From assembly GCA_017630395.1 (NCBI GenBank), contig JAGBVI010000047.1, positions 1-60,078 of the forward strand: a stretch of 60,078 bases of DNA. Direction: 5' to 3'. Source of the stretch: Paludibacteraceae bacterium. GTDB lineage: Bacteria > Bacteroidota > Bacteroidia > Bacteroidales > Paludibacteraceae. Position numbers and translations under genes: made by a program. Shown here one piece after another: positions 44,451 through 53,764 of the stretch. Positions within the stretch are counted from its first letter, which is position 1. Each line of letters opens with the position of its first letter. The notes below the pieces were generated by a model, which did not search any database, was not told the DNA's origin, and was given only the letters and a program-made list of their open reading frames with translations.

Positions 44451-44966
44451 TTAACGTAATTTATCGAAATGAATTTCTGTCTTCACTTCATTGCTATCTT
44501 CATCTAGGCTAAGAGTTGCCATCTTCATATTTGATAGTGACCTAATGGTGACAAGCGCATTATGACAAGGGAAAGAGTCTATGTCAGACATTTTCAGAGA
44601 ATCATCTTTAATTTCATACCGTCCCTTACATCCTACTTGGTTGTAATCGACAAAATATGTTCCGTCCGGATTGAACATGTAGAAGATGTTCAACCATTCA
44701 CCTTTGTCCTCGCTGGATACTTCTTGGTACAAAGAATCCTGTTCTAATATGTAGGAAACTTTCTTATAAGCATACCATGTTCCGGAAATATTTTGCGAAA
44801 CATTGATTTTGGGAGGGTCTATGCTACTGACGTAATTTGCAATAAGAGCAAAAGAAATGTATACAAAAAATAGGAATAAATGGTATCTTGCATTTATGTT
44901 GGTTCCCCATTGTTTTGCACAAAGAATCGCAACTGCCATACAGCCAAACATCCCTACATATAGCAT
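44451..44966 (-). CDS. Hypothetical membrane protein
   Basis: A 171-residue protein (from the ATG at 44966; a TTG 18 nt upstream is possible) with two membrane helices at about residues 1-16 and 28-47. A C-terminal domain rich in strands follows (WLNIFYMFNPDGTYFVDYNQVGC...KMATLSLDED). The last part looks like a lipocalin-like 'DUF' sensor fold, but I do not recognise the family. Its ATG overlaps the stop of the next upstream gene (TGATG), so the pair is coupled. Confidence 0.6.
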   Translation of the reverse strand: MLYVGMFGCMAVAILCAKQWGTNINARYHLFLFFVYISFALIANYVSSIDPPKINVSQNISGTWYAYKKVSYILEQDSLYQEVSSEDKGEWLNIFYMFNPDGTYFVDYNQVGCKGRYEIKDDSLKMSDIDSFPCHNALVTIRSLSNMKMATLSLDEDSNEVKTEIHFDKLR

Positions 44967-45286
44967 CAACTTCGCACCTGCCAATGCATGGCGAGATATA
45001 ATATTCCTATTAAGAGCGTACTAATTGACATGCCACCATACTTTTCGATTAAATCGTTTTTCGGAGCTTTTGAGTCGCCTTCGGTATCCACATCATCAAT
45101 CATCATTTTTTTTCTCCTCTTGATTATTGGGTAGGAACAATAAAAAAAAGATATGGCAAGTGTTACAATTGTATAAAGCAAACCTAGCCCGGGAATAGGT
45201 TGGGCGCTATAATGGGGCGCAATTAATTTGACTGCTAAAACAACACCAAATAGGATAGGAAAAATCAATAATCTTTTTTTGTCCAT
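44966..45286 (-). CDS. Hypothetical small membrane protein
   Basis: A 106-residue protein from the ATG at 45286 (MDKKRLL) with three hydrophobic segments, at about residues 5-22, 31-50 and 85-100. A charged loop (KRRKKMMIDDVDTEGDSK) lies between helices two and three. It starts the two-gene unit with the 44451 gene. Family not recognised. Confidence 0.6.
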   Translation of the reverse strand: MDKKRLLIFPILFGVVLAVKLIAPHYSAQPIPGLGLLYTIVTLAISFFYCSYPIIKRRKKMMIDDVDTEGDSKAPKNDLIEKYGGMSISTLLIGILYLAMHWQVRS

Positions 45287-45585
45287 GGAAAATAAATATT
45301 TAAATTTAAGTTGACAACGCAACTAAAAAACTCACTATGGAACTATTTTGCAAACTCAAGAGAGGTAGCTGAATCCCACTCTCTTTCTTGCCGGTTTTGG
45401 AGATTTTTTTGCACCTATGCAATATAATCGTCGTAAACTTAGGCTAAATCAGAACCTTTCAGTTTGTAGTGCCTGATAAGTCCGAATCTATTTTCGTTCG
45501 TCCCTCGTTCGCTTGAGTTGGATGGATAGGCGAGTTGACGACGATTTTCGATAACTCATCAAAGTCCGTACGTACAGTAATCGTA

Positions 45586-46353
45586 TTAACTAATCTCAAA
45601 TTCATCCGCATCTTTCCAAGCCGGAAATTTCTCTCTAAACTGACGAAGATATTCAAGATTCAACTCTACAATTTGAAACTCCTCTTGACTCCCCATTTGT
45701 AATAATTTTTCACCTTTAGGAGAATAAACAGCCGAAGCACCAGCTTGCTGATGCCCGTAACCATCACACCCTACTCTATTAACTCCACATACGTATGAAA
45801 GATTTTCAACAGCTCTGGCAGGCAATAAAATATTCCACGCATGAATACGAGACTTCGGCCAATTAGCAAAATAGAGCAATAAATCATACTCATTTTTCAC
45901 GCATCTGGAAAACACCGGGAACCGCAAATCATAACAGATTTGCAAACAAATATTCCACCCTCGGAAAGGAACAATCACACGCTTCTCTCCTCGAGAAAAA
46001 AGTTTTCCCTCGGATCCTATAGAAAAAAGGTGTCTTTTATCATAAGAAACAAACTCGCCTTCAGGAGTAACAAAAAAGGCGCGATTGAAAAATCTACCGG
46101 TTTCATACGCAACAAAACTCCCTGAAATGGCAATATTATATACTTTTGACCAAATCAGAAGAGTTTCCTTTGTTTTTCCACCTAAATTCTCGTCTAACGA
46201 ATCAGCCTCAACGCAAAAACCAGTGGTAAACATCTCCGGTAACAACAAAATATCAGCAGCACCGGAAACTTGACGTAACACATGCTCCACTTTAGATAAA
46301 TTGGCATCTACGTTACACCACTCAATGTCGGATTGAAAAACGGCTATTCGCAT
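45586..46353 (-). CDS. Nitrilase-superfamily amidase (omega-amidase/YafV-like)
   Basis: A 255-residue C-N hydrolase with the Glu-Lys-Cys triad in LPEMFTTGF (Glu40 area), YDKRHLFS (Lys near 104) and LQICYDLRFP (Cys near 138). It resembles omega-amidase (Nit2/YafV), which hydrolyses alpha-ketoglutaramate and clears damaged metabolites. Length is typical. It runs into a short gap with the PlsC-like gene upstream (9 bp), so the two may be one transcript. Confidence 0.9.
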   Translation of the reverse strand: MRIAVFQSDIEWCNVDANLSKVEHVLRQVSGAADILLLPEMFTTGFCVEADSLDENLGGKTKETLLIWSKVYNIAISGSFVAYETGRFFNRAFFVTPEGEFVSYDKRHLFSIGSEGKLFSRGEKRVIVPFRGWNICLQICYDLRFPVFSRCVKNEYDLLLYFANWPKSRIHAWNILLPARAVENLSYVCGVNRVGCDGYGHQQAGASAVYSPKGEKLLQMGSQEEFQIVELNLEYLRQFREKFPAWKDADEFEIS

Positions 46354-46362
46354 ATCACGATG

Positions 46363-46911
46363 TCAGATAGCAAAATTTTCCGGATATTTCCCTGAAAACT
46401 GAGAAAAATATTCTTTAATCTCTCTCATATCCTTCTCTACATCTCCTGTAGGTACAAAAATTCGTTCTATACCTGCAACCTTCTTCTTGTAATCAAAATA
46501 GGTGAGTAAAATAGGAACTTGGGCTTGCTGAGCAATATAATAAAAACCACGTCTCCAATTTGCATTTGCCTTACGAGTTCCCTCCGGAGTTATCGCAACT
46601 CTCAAAGAGTCTCTTTTGCTAAATTCTGCCGAAATTTGATCTACTAAGGAGGTCTTTTTTGAACGATCTACTGCCACTCCTCCCATTGGAGCAATCACCA
46701 AATTGAATGGGAAACGTAACCACTCTTTCTTTATCAAAAAATTAACCTTCCCTACTCCCCCAATCGCAGAATACATCAACTCGCCCAAAATCAAATCCCA
46801 ATTACTGGTATGCGGAGCAACACACAACACACACTTCTGAGGAATATCAACTTTCAATATAGCCGACCAACCAAACATCCTCAAAATAAACGCACAAATT
46901 TTTTTACGCAT
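46363..46911 (-). CDS. PlsC-like 1-acyl-glycerol-3-phosphate acyltransferase family protein
   Basis: A 182-residue (from ATG 46911) membrane-associated acyltransferase. The HxxxxD motif is APHTSNWD near residue 29 and the second block VAITPEGTR near 104. It lacks a long N-terminal membrane region and is a short member of the family, so the substrate is uncertain. An upstream in-frame ATG at 46980 lies beyond the TACTTTTG promoter (46936-46943) and is not used. Confidence 0.88.
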   Translation of the reverse strand: MRKKICAFILRMFGWSAILKVDIPQKCVLCVAPHTSNWDLILGELMYSAIGGVGKVNFLIKKEWLRFPFNLVIAPMGGVAVDRSKKTSLVDQISAEFSKRDSLRVAITPEGTRKANANWRRGFYYIAQQAQVPILLTYFDYKKKVAGIERIFVPTGDVEKDMREIKEYFSQFSGKYPENFAI

Positions 46912-46935
46912 AATATATAATCTGAAAATTTTCGA

Positions 46936-46943
46936 CAAAAGTA
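46936..46943 (-). promoter_or_regulatory. -7 promoter element of the PlsC-nitrilase unit
   Basis: Minus-strand TACTTTTG, 24 nt before the ATG at 46911. Divergent from the promoter at 46987. Confidence 0.6.
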
Positions 46944-46986
46944 AATCTTTCTCACGAAAAAAGAAAAGAAAGTGACACAAAATAAA

Positions 46987-46994
46987 TATCTTTG
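46987..46994 (+). promoter_or_regulatory. -7 promoter element of the beta-helix lipoprotein gene
   Basis: TATCTTTG, 21 nt before the ATG at 47016. It overlaps the in-frame alternative start at 46992, which can therefore be excluded. Confidence 0.6.
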
Positions 46995-47015
46995 AGGCTC
47001 GTTATATATTTTGAT

Positions 47016-48491
47016 ATGAAAAACAACAGATTGACTTCATTTTTTGGAATACTGTTTGTATCTCTACTCATGGTCGCACAACTTTCTTCGTGCAAAGATG
47101 AATATACAAACGACTCCCAACAACTGCAATTTTCTACTGATACGATTGCGTTCGATACCATATTTTCAGAAGTCTTAACCCCAACACAAATCATCAAAGT
47201 TTACAACTTCACCGAGGAAAATATTTTGATAGAATCCATCTCTTTACTTTCCGAATATCAATGCTTTCAAATCAACGTTAATGGTATGAGTGGAAAGTAT
47301 TTTGATAATCAAGAAATCAAAAGTGGCGATAGCTTATTTATTTTTGCTCAAGCATTTCCAGCTAAAACGGGAGAAAATTTACCACTACAGATTGAAGGAA
47401 AAATCGAATTTAAATACAATAACAGAGTTCAACAAATTGTAATGTCTGCCTTCGGACAAGATGTTAATTGGTGTAAAAAACTAATTATCAATCAAAATAC
47501 GATTTGGGATAATACAAAACCTTACCTAATTTACGACTCTTTGATAGTTGAAGATGGGGTAATGTTGGAAGTATTGGAAGGGACATATATTTATATGCAT
47601 CATGATGCAACCATTGTTGTGAATGGAAATATAAAAGCTAAAGGAAGTTTTGCCAACCCTATCACCATTCGTGGCGATAGAAAAGATATTATTGCTGATG
47701 ATATTCTGTACGACCAACTTTCCAATCAATGGGGAGGAATATTTATAAAATCGACAAGCACAGATAATCAATTTATCAATGTCAATATCAGAAATGGGAA
47801 ATATGGTTTTGTTGTTGATTCTGCAGAAATAGATCCATCTCAACCACGTCTTATAATAGGAAATTGTCACATTCACAATATGCAACAACAAGCCCTCCAA
47901 GCAACGAATGCCAGTATCTATGCCTATAATTCTCTATTTACTAATGGTGGAAATGGTTGCGTAATTCTTCAGGGAGGGGATTATCTTTTTAATCATTGCA
48001 CTATTGCCGGATATCAAAAAGGTGCCGGCATATACAATAATGCATTAACCATTTCAGACAAAGTTTTATTCAGTGATGGTCCTATACTTCCCATAACATT
48101 GGCAACGTTTAATAATTGCATCGTGTATGGCTCGTCAAAAGAGGAGTTACAACTACTTTATACAGACGACAAAAAGTCCTTGAAATTTTTCTTCGACCAC
48201 ACATTAATCAAAGCAGAAAGCATAAACGAAGAGTTTGTTTCTGAAAAATATTTCAAAGAGTCTTATATCAGCGAGGACGAACTTTTTGTCTTGATTGATT
48301 CTGAAAATCGTATATTTGATTTTCATTTGAATGAAAGGGATGTCGCCCGAAAGCAAGGAGATATAAATATCCTTGCCCTTTATCCGGAGTGTTTAACAGA
48401 CAAAGAAGGGAATAGTAGATCATTGGATTCCATTCCGGATTTAGGTGCTTTACAATTCAAAATTCCTACCGACACTACCGCTACTGAATAG
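47016..48491 (+). CDS. Right-handed beta-helix lipoprotein
   Basis: A 491-residue predicted lipoprotein (lipobox LSSC, Cys near residue 26) beginning MKNNRLTSFFG. An N-terminal beta-sandwich (about 30-155) is followed by a right-handed parallel beta-helix region (about 160-390). That region has repeated short strands such as GTYIYMHHDATIVVNGNIKAKG, WGGIFIKS and NCHIHN. Resembles Bacteroidota proteins of unknown function that sit on the cell surface or in the periplasm. Alone in its unit. Confidence 0.85.
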   Translation: MKNNRLTSFFGILFVSLLMVAQLSSCKDEYTNDSQQLQFSTDTIAFDTIFSEVLTPTQIIKVYNFTEENILIESISLLSEYQCFQINVNGMSGKYFDNQEIKSGDSLFIFAQAFPAKTGENLPLQIEGKIEFKYNNRVQQIVMSAFGQDVNWCKKLIINQNTIWDNTKPYLIYDSLIVEDGVMLEVLEGTYIYMHHDATIVVNGNIKAKGSFANPITIRGDRKDIIADDILYDQLSNQWGGIFIKSTSTDNQFINVNIRNGKYGFVVDSAEIDPSQPRLIIGNCHIHNMQQQALQATNASIYAYNSLFTNGGNGCVILQGGDYLFNHCTIAGYQKGAGIYNNALTISDKVLFSDGPILPITLATFNNCIVYGSSKEELQLLYTDDKKSLKFFFDHTLIKAESINEEFVSEKYFKESYISEDELFVLIDSENRIFDFHLNERDVARKQGDINILALYPECLTDKEGNSRSLDSIPDLGALQFKIPTDTTATE

Positions 48492-48565
48492 ATGAGACGG
48501 CAGCATTAATTGCATCCGTCATTCTACTTAGAATTTAATTTTTAACGTAATATAAATCTACCATT

Positions 48566-49585
48566 ATGAGAAAAAAATTTTGTTTGATTTGCTTACTGCA
48601 TCTTATTTTTAGTATGCCTTTAATGGCTAAAAATTTACGAATCATCAGTTACAATTTGGAGAATCTTTTTGATTGTGAAAATGATTCTGTAACAAACGAT
48701 GACTCCTTCACGCCTGAAGGGGCACACCAATGGACTGAAAAGAAATATAGGTATAAACTCAACAACCTATCAAAAGCTATTACTGCTGCAGGGGAATGGG
48801 ACTATCCAGGAATCATTGGTCTATGCGAAGTAGAAAATGGGAAAGTTGTTTCAGATTTAATCCACCAAACTCAACTTAAAATTTGCGGATACCAATATGT
48901 TCATAAAGATTCTCCAGACCGAAGAGGTGTGGATGTTGCCCTACTCTATCAGCCTCAACAATTTCAACTGATTCAAACTCAATTTCTGAAGGTTAACTTA
49001 GGAGAAGAACTTAAAACTCGTGATATTTTGTATGCAACCGGAGTAATTTCCAACGGAGATACACTGCATGTCTTTGTCAACCATTGGCCTTCCCGCTATG
49101 GAGGCGAGCTGGAATCACAACCCAAAAGAAATAAAGCTGCACAAACACTACGGACTTGCATCGACTCGCTATTTAACACATCTCCCCTCAGCAAGATAGT
49201 CATCATGGGCGATTTTAATGACTACCCAGATGATGAAAGTTTGCATATAGTTTTAAAAGCTCACTCACCAAACGATTCTATAGAATTCAACCAACTCTAC
49301 AACTTAGCTATTCCTCTAAACGAAAAGGGAAAAACAGGAAGTCACAAATTTGGAGGAGAATGGGGAATGCTTGATCAAATTATTGTTTCCGGCGCTCTCT
49401 TGAAAAATTCATCGAAAAGCAAAGTTTTGCCATCAGGACTGACAATATGTCAAGAAAAATTTCTCTTAAAAGAGAGTTCTACAGGCGAAATGCCTAAAAG
49501 AGCTTTTTTAGGGACCTTCTTTGCGTATGGATTCAGCGATCACTTGCCGGTATTTATTGACTTAAAAATCGAAAAAAGAGAGTAA
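48566..49585 (+). CDS. Exported endonuclease/exonuclease/phosphatase-family protein
   Basis: A 339-residue protein with a signal peptide (about 1-21). The EEP fold has ISYNLENLFD near residue 27, CEVEN near 91, HVFVNHWPSRYGG near 169, MGDFNDYPDD near 213 and a final GFSDHLPVF motif. All metal and catalytic residues (Asn, Glu, Asp-His) are present. It may be a nuclease or a phosphodiesterase; substrate unknown. It lies 74 bp after the beta-helix gene. Confidence 0.92.
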   Translation: MRKKFCLICLLHLIFSMPLMAKNLRIISYNLENLFDCENDSVTNDDSFTPEGAHQWTEKKYRYKLNNLSKAITAAGEWDYPGIIGLCEVENGKVVSDLIHQTQLKICGYQYVHKDSPDRRGVDVALLYQPQQFQLIQTQFLKVNLGEELKTRDILYATGVISNGDTLHVFVNHWPSRYGGELESQPKRNKAAQTLRTCIDSLFNTSPLSKIVIMGDFNDYPDDESLHIVLKAHSPNDSIEFNQLYNLAIPLNEKGKTGSHKFGGEWGMLDQIIVSGALLKNSSKSKVLPSGLTICQEKFLLKESSTGEMPKRAFLGTFFAYGFSDHLPVFIDLKIEKRE

Positions 49586-49636
49586 GAACAGCAAAAATAT
49601 CATATCTTATTATTACATTTGCTTTAAATAACTTAA

Positions 49637-49706
49637 GATGGGTTCTATATCAACCCTCGGATTATACTTTTTTAAATTTAAAGCAGTGGATTTATAGAGC
49701 TCACCC
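49637..49706. mobile_element. Family-2 element, 70-bp short derivative
   Basis: Left end GATGGGTTCTATATCAACC and right end GTGGATTTATAGAGCTCACCC are inverted matches to the family-2 terminus. Internal part deleted to about 30 bp. It lies 14 bp before the LytS-type kinase start. Confidence 0.6.
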
Positions 49707-49720
49707 TAAAATTAAATCAA

Positions 49721-50896
49721 ATGATTAAGAAAAACAATTATACAATCCTCATACATATTTTCGCATGGTTGCTACTCTTCTTGTTGCCTCTATTTTTCTT
49801 TACTAAAAGCAGAGAATTCGACACCACCTTTTACATGCGATATCTCTATACTCCAATTTCATTATGCTTTATATTTTATCTCAATTACATAATTCTGATA
49901 AATCGCTATCTTTTAAATGAAAAAGTAAAACAATTTATCATTATCAATGCTATAATCATTGCTCTTATATGCGGAGTTGGTCATGTATGGGAAAACCACT
50001 TCTCTCCACTCCGACAAACAAAAAAAATAGAACAGGTTCAAACGAAAGAGAAGAATGTTGCAGAATCATCAACCTCTCTACGAAATGATTCTACCCAAAC
50101 AGTATCGAAAGCCCTGCATAAGAAAAAAAAACCTAAGCATAATCACTCTCAAAGAAAATCCAGATTCTTATGGTGGCACATTATATGGAACGTCATCTCA
50201 TTGGTTTGTATGGTGGGAATGGCGATAGCAATACAAACCACTTGCAATTGGTATATCAACAAAGAAAAAGAGGCTGAAAAAAGAAGATCCGAAATTGAAG
50301 CAGAACTTAAAAATCTTAAGAGTCAACTCAATCCTCACTTCTTGTTTAACACGCTTAATAATATCTATGCATTGATCGCGATTAGTCAAGAAAAATCTCA
50401 AGAAGCCGTAATGGAACTTAGCAAGTTGCTTCGCTACGTACTATACGAAAGCGATAAAGAGTTTGTTCCTTTAAGTAAAGAGTTGGAATTTACCTCCAAT
50501 TATATCGAATTAATGAAATTACGACTCCAATCAAATGTGGAATTAGAGGTTAATATTCAAGACAATAATAATAATATAATTATTGCACCTTTGTTATTCA
50601 TCTCTTTGATTGAAAATATGTTTAAACATGGGGTTGCTGCAAACAAACAGCTGAAATCATTTATTCATATTAATATTTACACAGATGAAGATCATACAAT
50701 TGTATGTAAATTAAAAAACAGTCATCACCCTAAAGATGCTACTTCAGACAAGAGTGGCTCCGGAATAGGTATCGAAAATTTAAAACGTCGTTTAGAATTA
50801 ATATACCCTTCTAACCATTCTTTCACCTCCACGGTAGAAGAGAACGTTTATTACTCAACTCTAATTATAAACCCTATAATAAAAAATGAAATATGA
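49721..50896 (+). CDS. LytS-type sensor histidine kinase
   Basis: A 391-residue inner-membrane kinase. Four membrane helices lie at about residues 6-26, 42-62, 68-90 and 150-172. The loop between helices three and four contains an unusual Lys/His-rich stretch (KKKKPKHNHSQRKSR). The His_kinase domain follows at about 205-285, with the phosphorylated His in LNPHFLFNTLNN, and a C-terminal HATPase domain (SGIGIENLKRRL). Overlaps the LytTR regulator by 4 nt. The pair probably senses an envelope or small-molecule signal, not identifiable here. Confidence 0.9.
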   Translation: MIKKNNYTILIHIFAWLLLFLLPLFFFTKSREFDTTFYMRYLYTPISLCFIFYLNYIILINRYLLNEKVKQFIIINAIIIALICGVGHVWENHFSPLRQTKKIEQVQTKEKNVAESSTSLRNDSTQTVSKALHKKKKPKHNHSQRKSRFLWWHIIWNVISLVCMVGMAIAIQTTCNWYINKEKEAEKRRSEIEAELKNLKSQLNPHFLFNTLNNIYALIAISQEKSQEAVMELSKLLRYVLYESDKEFVPLSKELEFTSNYIELMKLRLQSNVELEVNIQDNNNNIIIAPLLFISLIENMFKHGVAANKQLKSFIHINIYTDEDHTIVCKLKNSHHPKDATSDKSGSGIGIENLKRRLELIYPSNHSFTSTVEENVYYSTLIINPIIKNEI

Positions 50897-51621
50897 CACT
50901 AAAATGTATGATAATAGATGATGAGCCTCTTGCTCTGGGCTTGATAGAAAGTTACGTAAAAAAGACTCCTTACTTGGAGTTAATTGGGAAATTTGATAAT
51001 GCAATAGAAGCCTTTCAAATATTAAAACAAGAGACTCCTGAAATTCTTTTTTTAGATATTCAAATGCCTGATTTAAATGGATTGGAATTTGCCAAAATCG
51101 TTAGCAACGAAACTAAAATAATCTTTACAACTGCATTTCAACAATATGCATTGGAAGGATTTAAAGTAAATGCTATCGACTATCTGCTTAAACCTATTGA
51201 TTATGCTGATTTTTTAGCGGCTACCAACAAGGCTCTTGAGTGGTTTAAAGCGATACGTACTCCTCAAGTACAGGACTCTCCTGAAGGAAAGAAAAAGAGT
51301 ATTTTTGTAAAAACAGATTATAAACTGATTCAAATTGAATTGGATAAAATCACTCATATCGAAGGTTTAAAAGACTACGTGAAAATTTATGTAGAAGGAG
51401 AACAATACCCTATCCTATCCCTTATGAGTATGAAATCAATGGAAGCGCTTCTTCCGTCCGATCAATTTGTTCGTGTTCATAAATCCTATATCGTTCAACC
51501 TCAAAAGATTAAAGTAATAGAACGTAATCGAATTGTTTTCGGGAAAACATATATTCCAATCTCTGATACTTATAAAGAGAATTTTCAAAACTTTATGAAT
51601 AAATACTCGATTTTCAACTAA
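50893..51621 (+). CDS. LytTR-family response regulator
   Basis: A 242-residue regulator. The receiver domain is residues 3-120, with the phosphorylated Asp in LFLDIQMPDLNG (near 54) and the Lys in YLLKPI (near 104). The LytTR DNA-binding domain is at about 138-238 (FVKTDYKLIQIELDKI, FVRVHKSYIV). It is co-transcribed with its kinase by a 4-nt overlap and lies 1 nt before the FAD oxidoreductase gene. Target genes unknown. Confidence 0.93.
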   Translation: MTLKCMIIDDEPLALGLIESYVKKTPYLELIGKFDNAIEAFQILKQETPEILFLDIQMPDLNGLEFAKIVSNETKIIFTTAFQQYALEGFKVNAIDYLLKPIDYADFLAATNKALEWFKAIRTPQVQDSPEGKKKSIFVKTDYKLIQIELDKITHIEGLKDYVKIYVEGEQYPILSLMSMKSMEALLPSDQFVRVHKSYIVQPQKIKVIERNRIVFGKTYIPISDTYKENFQNFMNKYSIFN

Positions 51622-51622
51622 A

Positions 51623-53206
51623 ATGGCTATTCATTCTCAAATTAGTATTATCGTAACTCCGGAGCAATCCTCGTCAAAAGACCTGTTAAAAGGGGAAATT
51701 GCAAAAAAATTGGGTATCAAAAAAAGTGCTATCGACAAAATCCAAATCGTCAAAAAATCAATTGATGCAAGGTCACGTAAGCAGATCAAAGTAAACTTAA
51801 CTTTGAATGTTTATACCGATGGAACCCCAATGGCTCCCATTCACTACCCTTTCGCCTATCACGATGTCAAAGACTCTCCCAAAGTAATTATCGTGGGAGC
51901 TGGTCCTGCCGGACTTTTTGCGGCTCTTCGTCTTATCGAATTGGGACTAAAACCAATTATATTAGAACGGGGGAAAGAGGTCTCTGAACGGAAAAAGGAT
52001 ATTGCTCTATTAAACAGAAACAATGGACTGAACATCGAATCCAACTACTGCTTTGGTGAAGGCGGTGCTGGGACATTTTCAGACGGAAAATTATTTACTC
52101 GCTCAAAAAAAAGGGGAAATGGAGAACGGATTCTTCTCAACTTCCATCAGCATGGTGCTCAAGATGAAATTTTATTTGAGGCTCATCCCCATATTGGCAC
52201 AGATAAACTTCCTACCATCATAAAAAACATGCGCCAAACGATCCTAAAATATGGAGGAGAGGTTCATTTCAATGCAAAAGTAGCTGAACTACTAATTGAG
52301 AATAACGAAATACATGGTGTCAAAACGTCAGAAGGAGATCTTTTTTATGCCTCTAACGTAATTTTGGCAACAGGACACTCTGCCAGAGACATTTACCATC
52401 TACTTAATAATCAAGAAATTGCTCTTGATGCAAAAGGTTTTGCCATGGGTGTACGTATTGAGCATCCTCAATCTCTTATAGACAAGATTCAATATCACTG
52501 CAAAGACCGTTGTGGGAATAACCTCCCCGCTGCAAGCTATAACCTTGTTACCCAGGTAAATGGTCGTGGAGTTTATTCATTTTGTATGTGTCCGGGAGGA
52601 TTCATTGTTCCTGCTTCAACCTACGAAAATGAGTGCGTGGTAAATGGTATGTCATCATCGCTACGCAACTCAAAATTTGCCAACTCAGGATTTGTTGTTG
52701 AGATTCGTCCGGAGGATTTGAGAGACTACGAAAAATATGGAGTTCTGGCCGGACTGAAATTTCAAGAAGAATATGAACACTTATCTTTCGTTAATGGAGG
52801 TGAAAATGCCGTGGCTCCTGCTCAACGAGTAAAAGATTTTGTGGATGGGATAGTATCAAAAGACTTACCTCAAACCTCGTATATACCAGGAGTGATTTCA
52901 TCTCCAATGCACAGTTGGATTCCTCCTTTTATCAGGGAACGATTGCAAGAAGGACTCAAAGAATTTGACAAAAAGATGAAAGGCTATCTAACCAATCAAG
53001 CCATCATTGTGGGTGTCGAGTCACGCACCTCCTCTCCTATTCGCATTCCTCGAGATCCGGAAACATTACAACATATAGAAATCAAAGGACTTTACCCCTG
53101 CGGAGAAGGGGCCGGATACGCGGGAGGGATAACCTCTTCGGCTGTTGATGGTGAACTCTGTGCAGAAAAGATTTTTGCCAAGTTAAACTCGGAACAGAAC
53201 ATATAA
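51623..53206 (+). CDS. FAD-dependent oxidoreductase (COG2509 type)
   Basis: A 527-residue protein. The N-terminal domain (1-85) is small and resembles the extra domain of the COG2509 family. An FAD-binding Rossmann fold begins near 88 with IIVGAGPAGLFAALRL. GEGGAGTFSDGKLFTR near 147 and the C-terminal LYPCGEGAGYAGGITSSAVDG near 490 bind the flavin. Close to a conserved Bacteroidota NAD(P)/FAD-dependent family of unknown reaction. Co-transcribed with the LytTR pair; no partner dehydrogenase is nearby. Confidence 0.9.
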   Translation: MAIHSQISIIVTPEQSSSKDLLKGEIAKKLGIKKSAIDKIQIVKKSIDARSRKQIKVNLTLNVYTDGTPMAPIHYPFAYHDVKDSPKVIIVGAGPAGLFAALRLIELGLKPIILERGKEVSERKKDIALLNRNNGLNIESNYCFGEGGAGTFSDGKLFTRSKKRGNGERILLNFHQHGAQDEILFEAHPHIGTDKLPTIIKNMRQTILKYGGEVHFNAKVAELLIENNEIHGVKTSEGDLFYASNVILATGHSARDIYHLLNNQEIALDAKGFAMGVRIEHPQSLIDKIQYHCKDRCGNNLPAASYNLVTQVNGRGVYSFCMCPGGFIVPASTYENECVVNGMSSSLRNSKFANSGFVVEIRPEDLRDYEKYGVLAGLKFQEEYEHLSFVNGGENAVAPAQRVKDFVDGIVSKDLPQTSYIPGVISSPMHSWIPPFIRERLQEGLKEFDKKMKGYLTNQAIIVGVESRTSSPIRIPRDPETLQHIEIKGLYPCGEGAGYAGGITSSAVDGELCAEKIFAKLNSEQNI

Positions 53207-53239
53207 ATAAAACGGAATAAGTTACTTCTAAAAAAAGTT

Positions 53240-53298
53240 AAGGCAATTTCCCAAATAACGTCATTACGACACTAATTAAAGAAATTGCCTTATTTTTA
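53240..53298. terminator. Bidirectional terminator between convergent FAD oxidoreductase and ACT genes
   Basis: An 11-bp perfect stem (AAGGCAATTTC / GAAATTGCCTT) with a 30-nt loop is followed by TATTTTT. It lies between the two stop codons. Confidence 0.7.
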
Positions 53299-53312
53299 CC
53301 TATCTCAATATC

Positions 53313-53756
53313 CTACAGATGACAAACATCTTTTTCGGACAAGACTTTAATGTTATTTTTCTCCAAAGCAGCCAAACCAGCCTCCAGTTTATCAGGACGA
53401 ATAACAACATTCGCCTCTGTACCTTCAGAGAAAGCATACATATATTCAATATAGATCTGTTCTTGTTCAAGAATTTTTAAGACCTTAGACAACGTACCCG
53501 GTTCATTCGATGTACGCAAACAAATCACGTCTGTCAACGAAACCGCAAAACGATTCTCTTTCAACACGGTCAATGCTTTTTGAGGGTCGGAAACAATCAC
53601 TCTCAAAATACCGAAATCCGAATTATCTGCCACGCTAAAAGCAGTCATATTGATACCTTCAGCGCCCAATATTTCAGCTACATGATTTAAACGACCGGTC
53701 TTATTCTCCAAAAAAACAGACAATTGCTTAATTACTCCGTTTTTATCCATATCCAT
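53313..53756 (-). CDS. ACT-domain amino-acid-binding protein
   Basis: A 147-residue protein (from ATG 53756) of two ACT domains at about residues 5-72 and 73-142 (KQLSVFLENKTGRLNHVAEIL and SNEPGTLSKVLKILEQEQIYIEYMY). Such proteins bind amino acids and act as regulators. An upstream TTG at 53768 overlaps the paaK stop. It is the second gene of the PaaK-ACT operon, an arrangement common in anaerobes beside indolepyruvate oxidoreductase, though that enzyme is not in the window. Confidence 0.9.
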   Translation of the reverse strand: MDMDKNGVIKQLSVFLENKTGRLNHVAEILGAEGINMTAFSVADNSDFGILRVIVSDPQKALTVLKENRFAVSLTDVICLRTSNEPGTLSKVLKILEQEQIYIEYMYAFSEGTEANVVIRPDKLEAGLAALEKNNIKVLSEKDVCHL

Positions 53757-53764
53757 AATTTTTA

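Noticed and set aside
45459-45656. 65-residue open frame overlapping the nitrilase 3' end
   Set aside because: Different frame on the same strand over conserved nitrilase coding sequence; no support.
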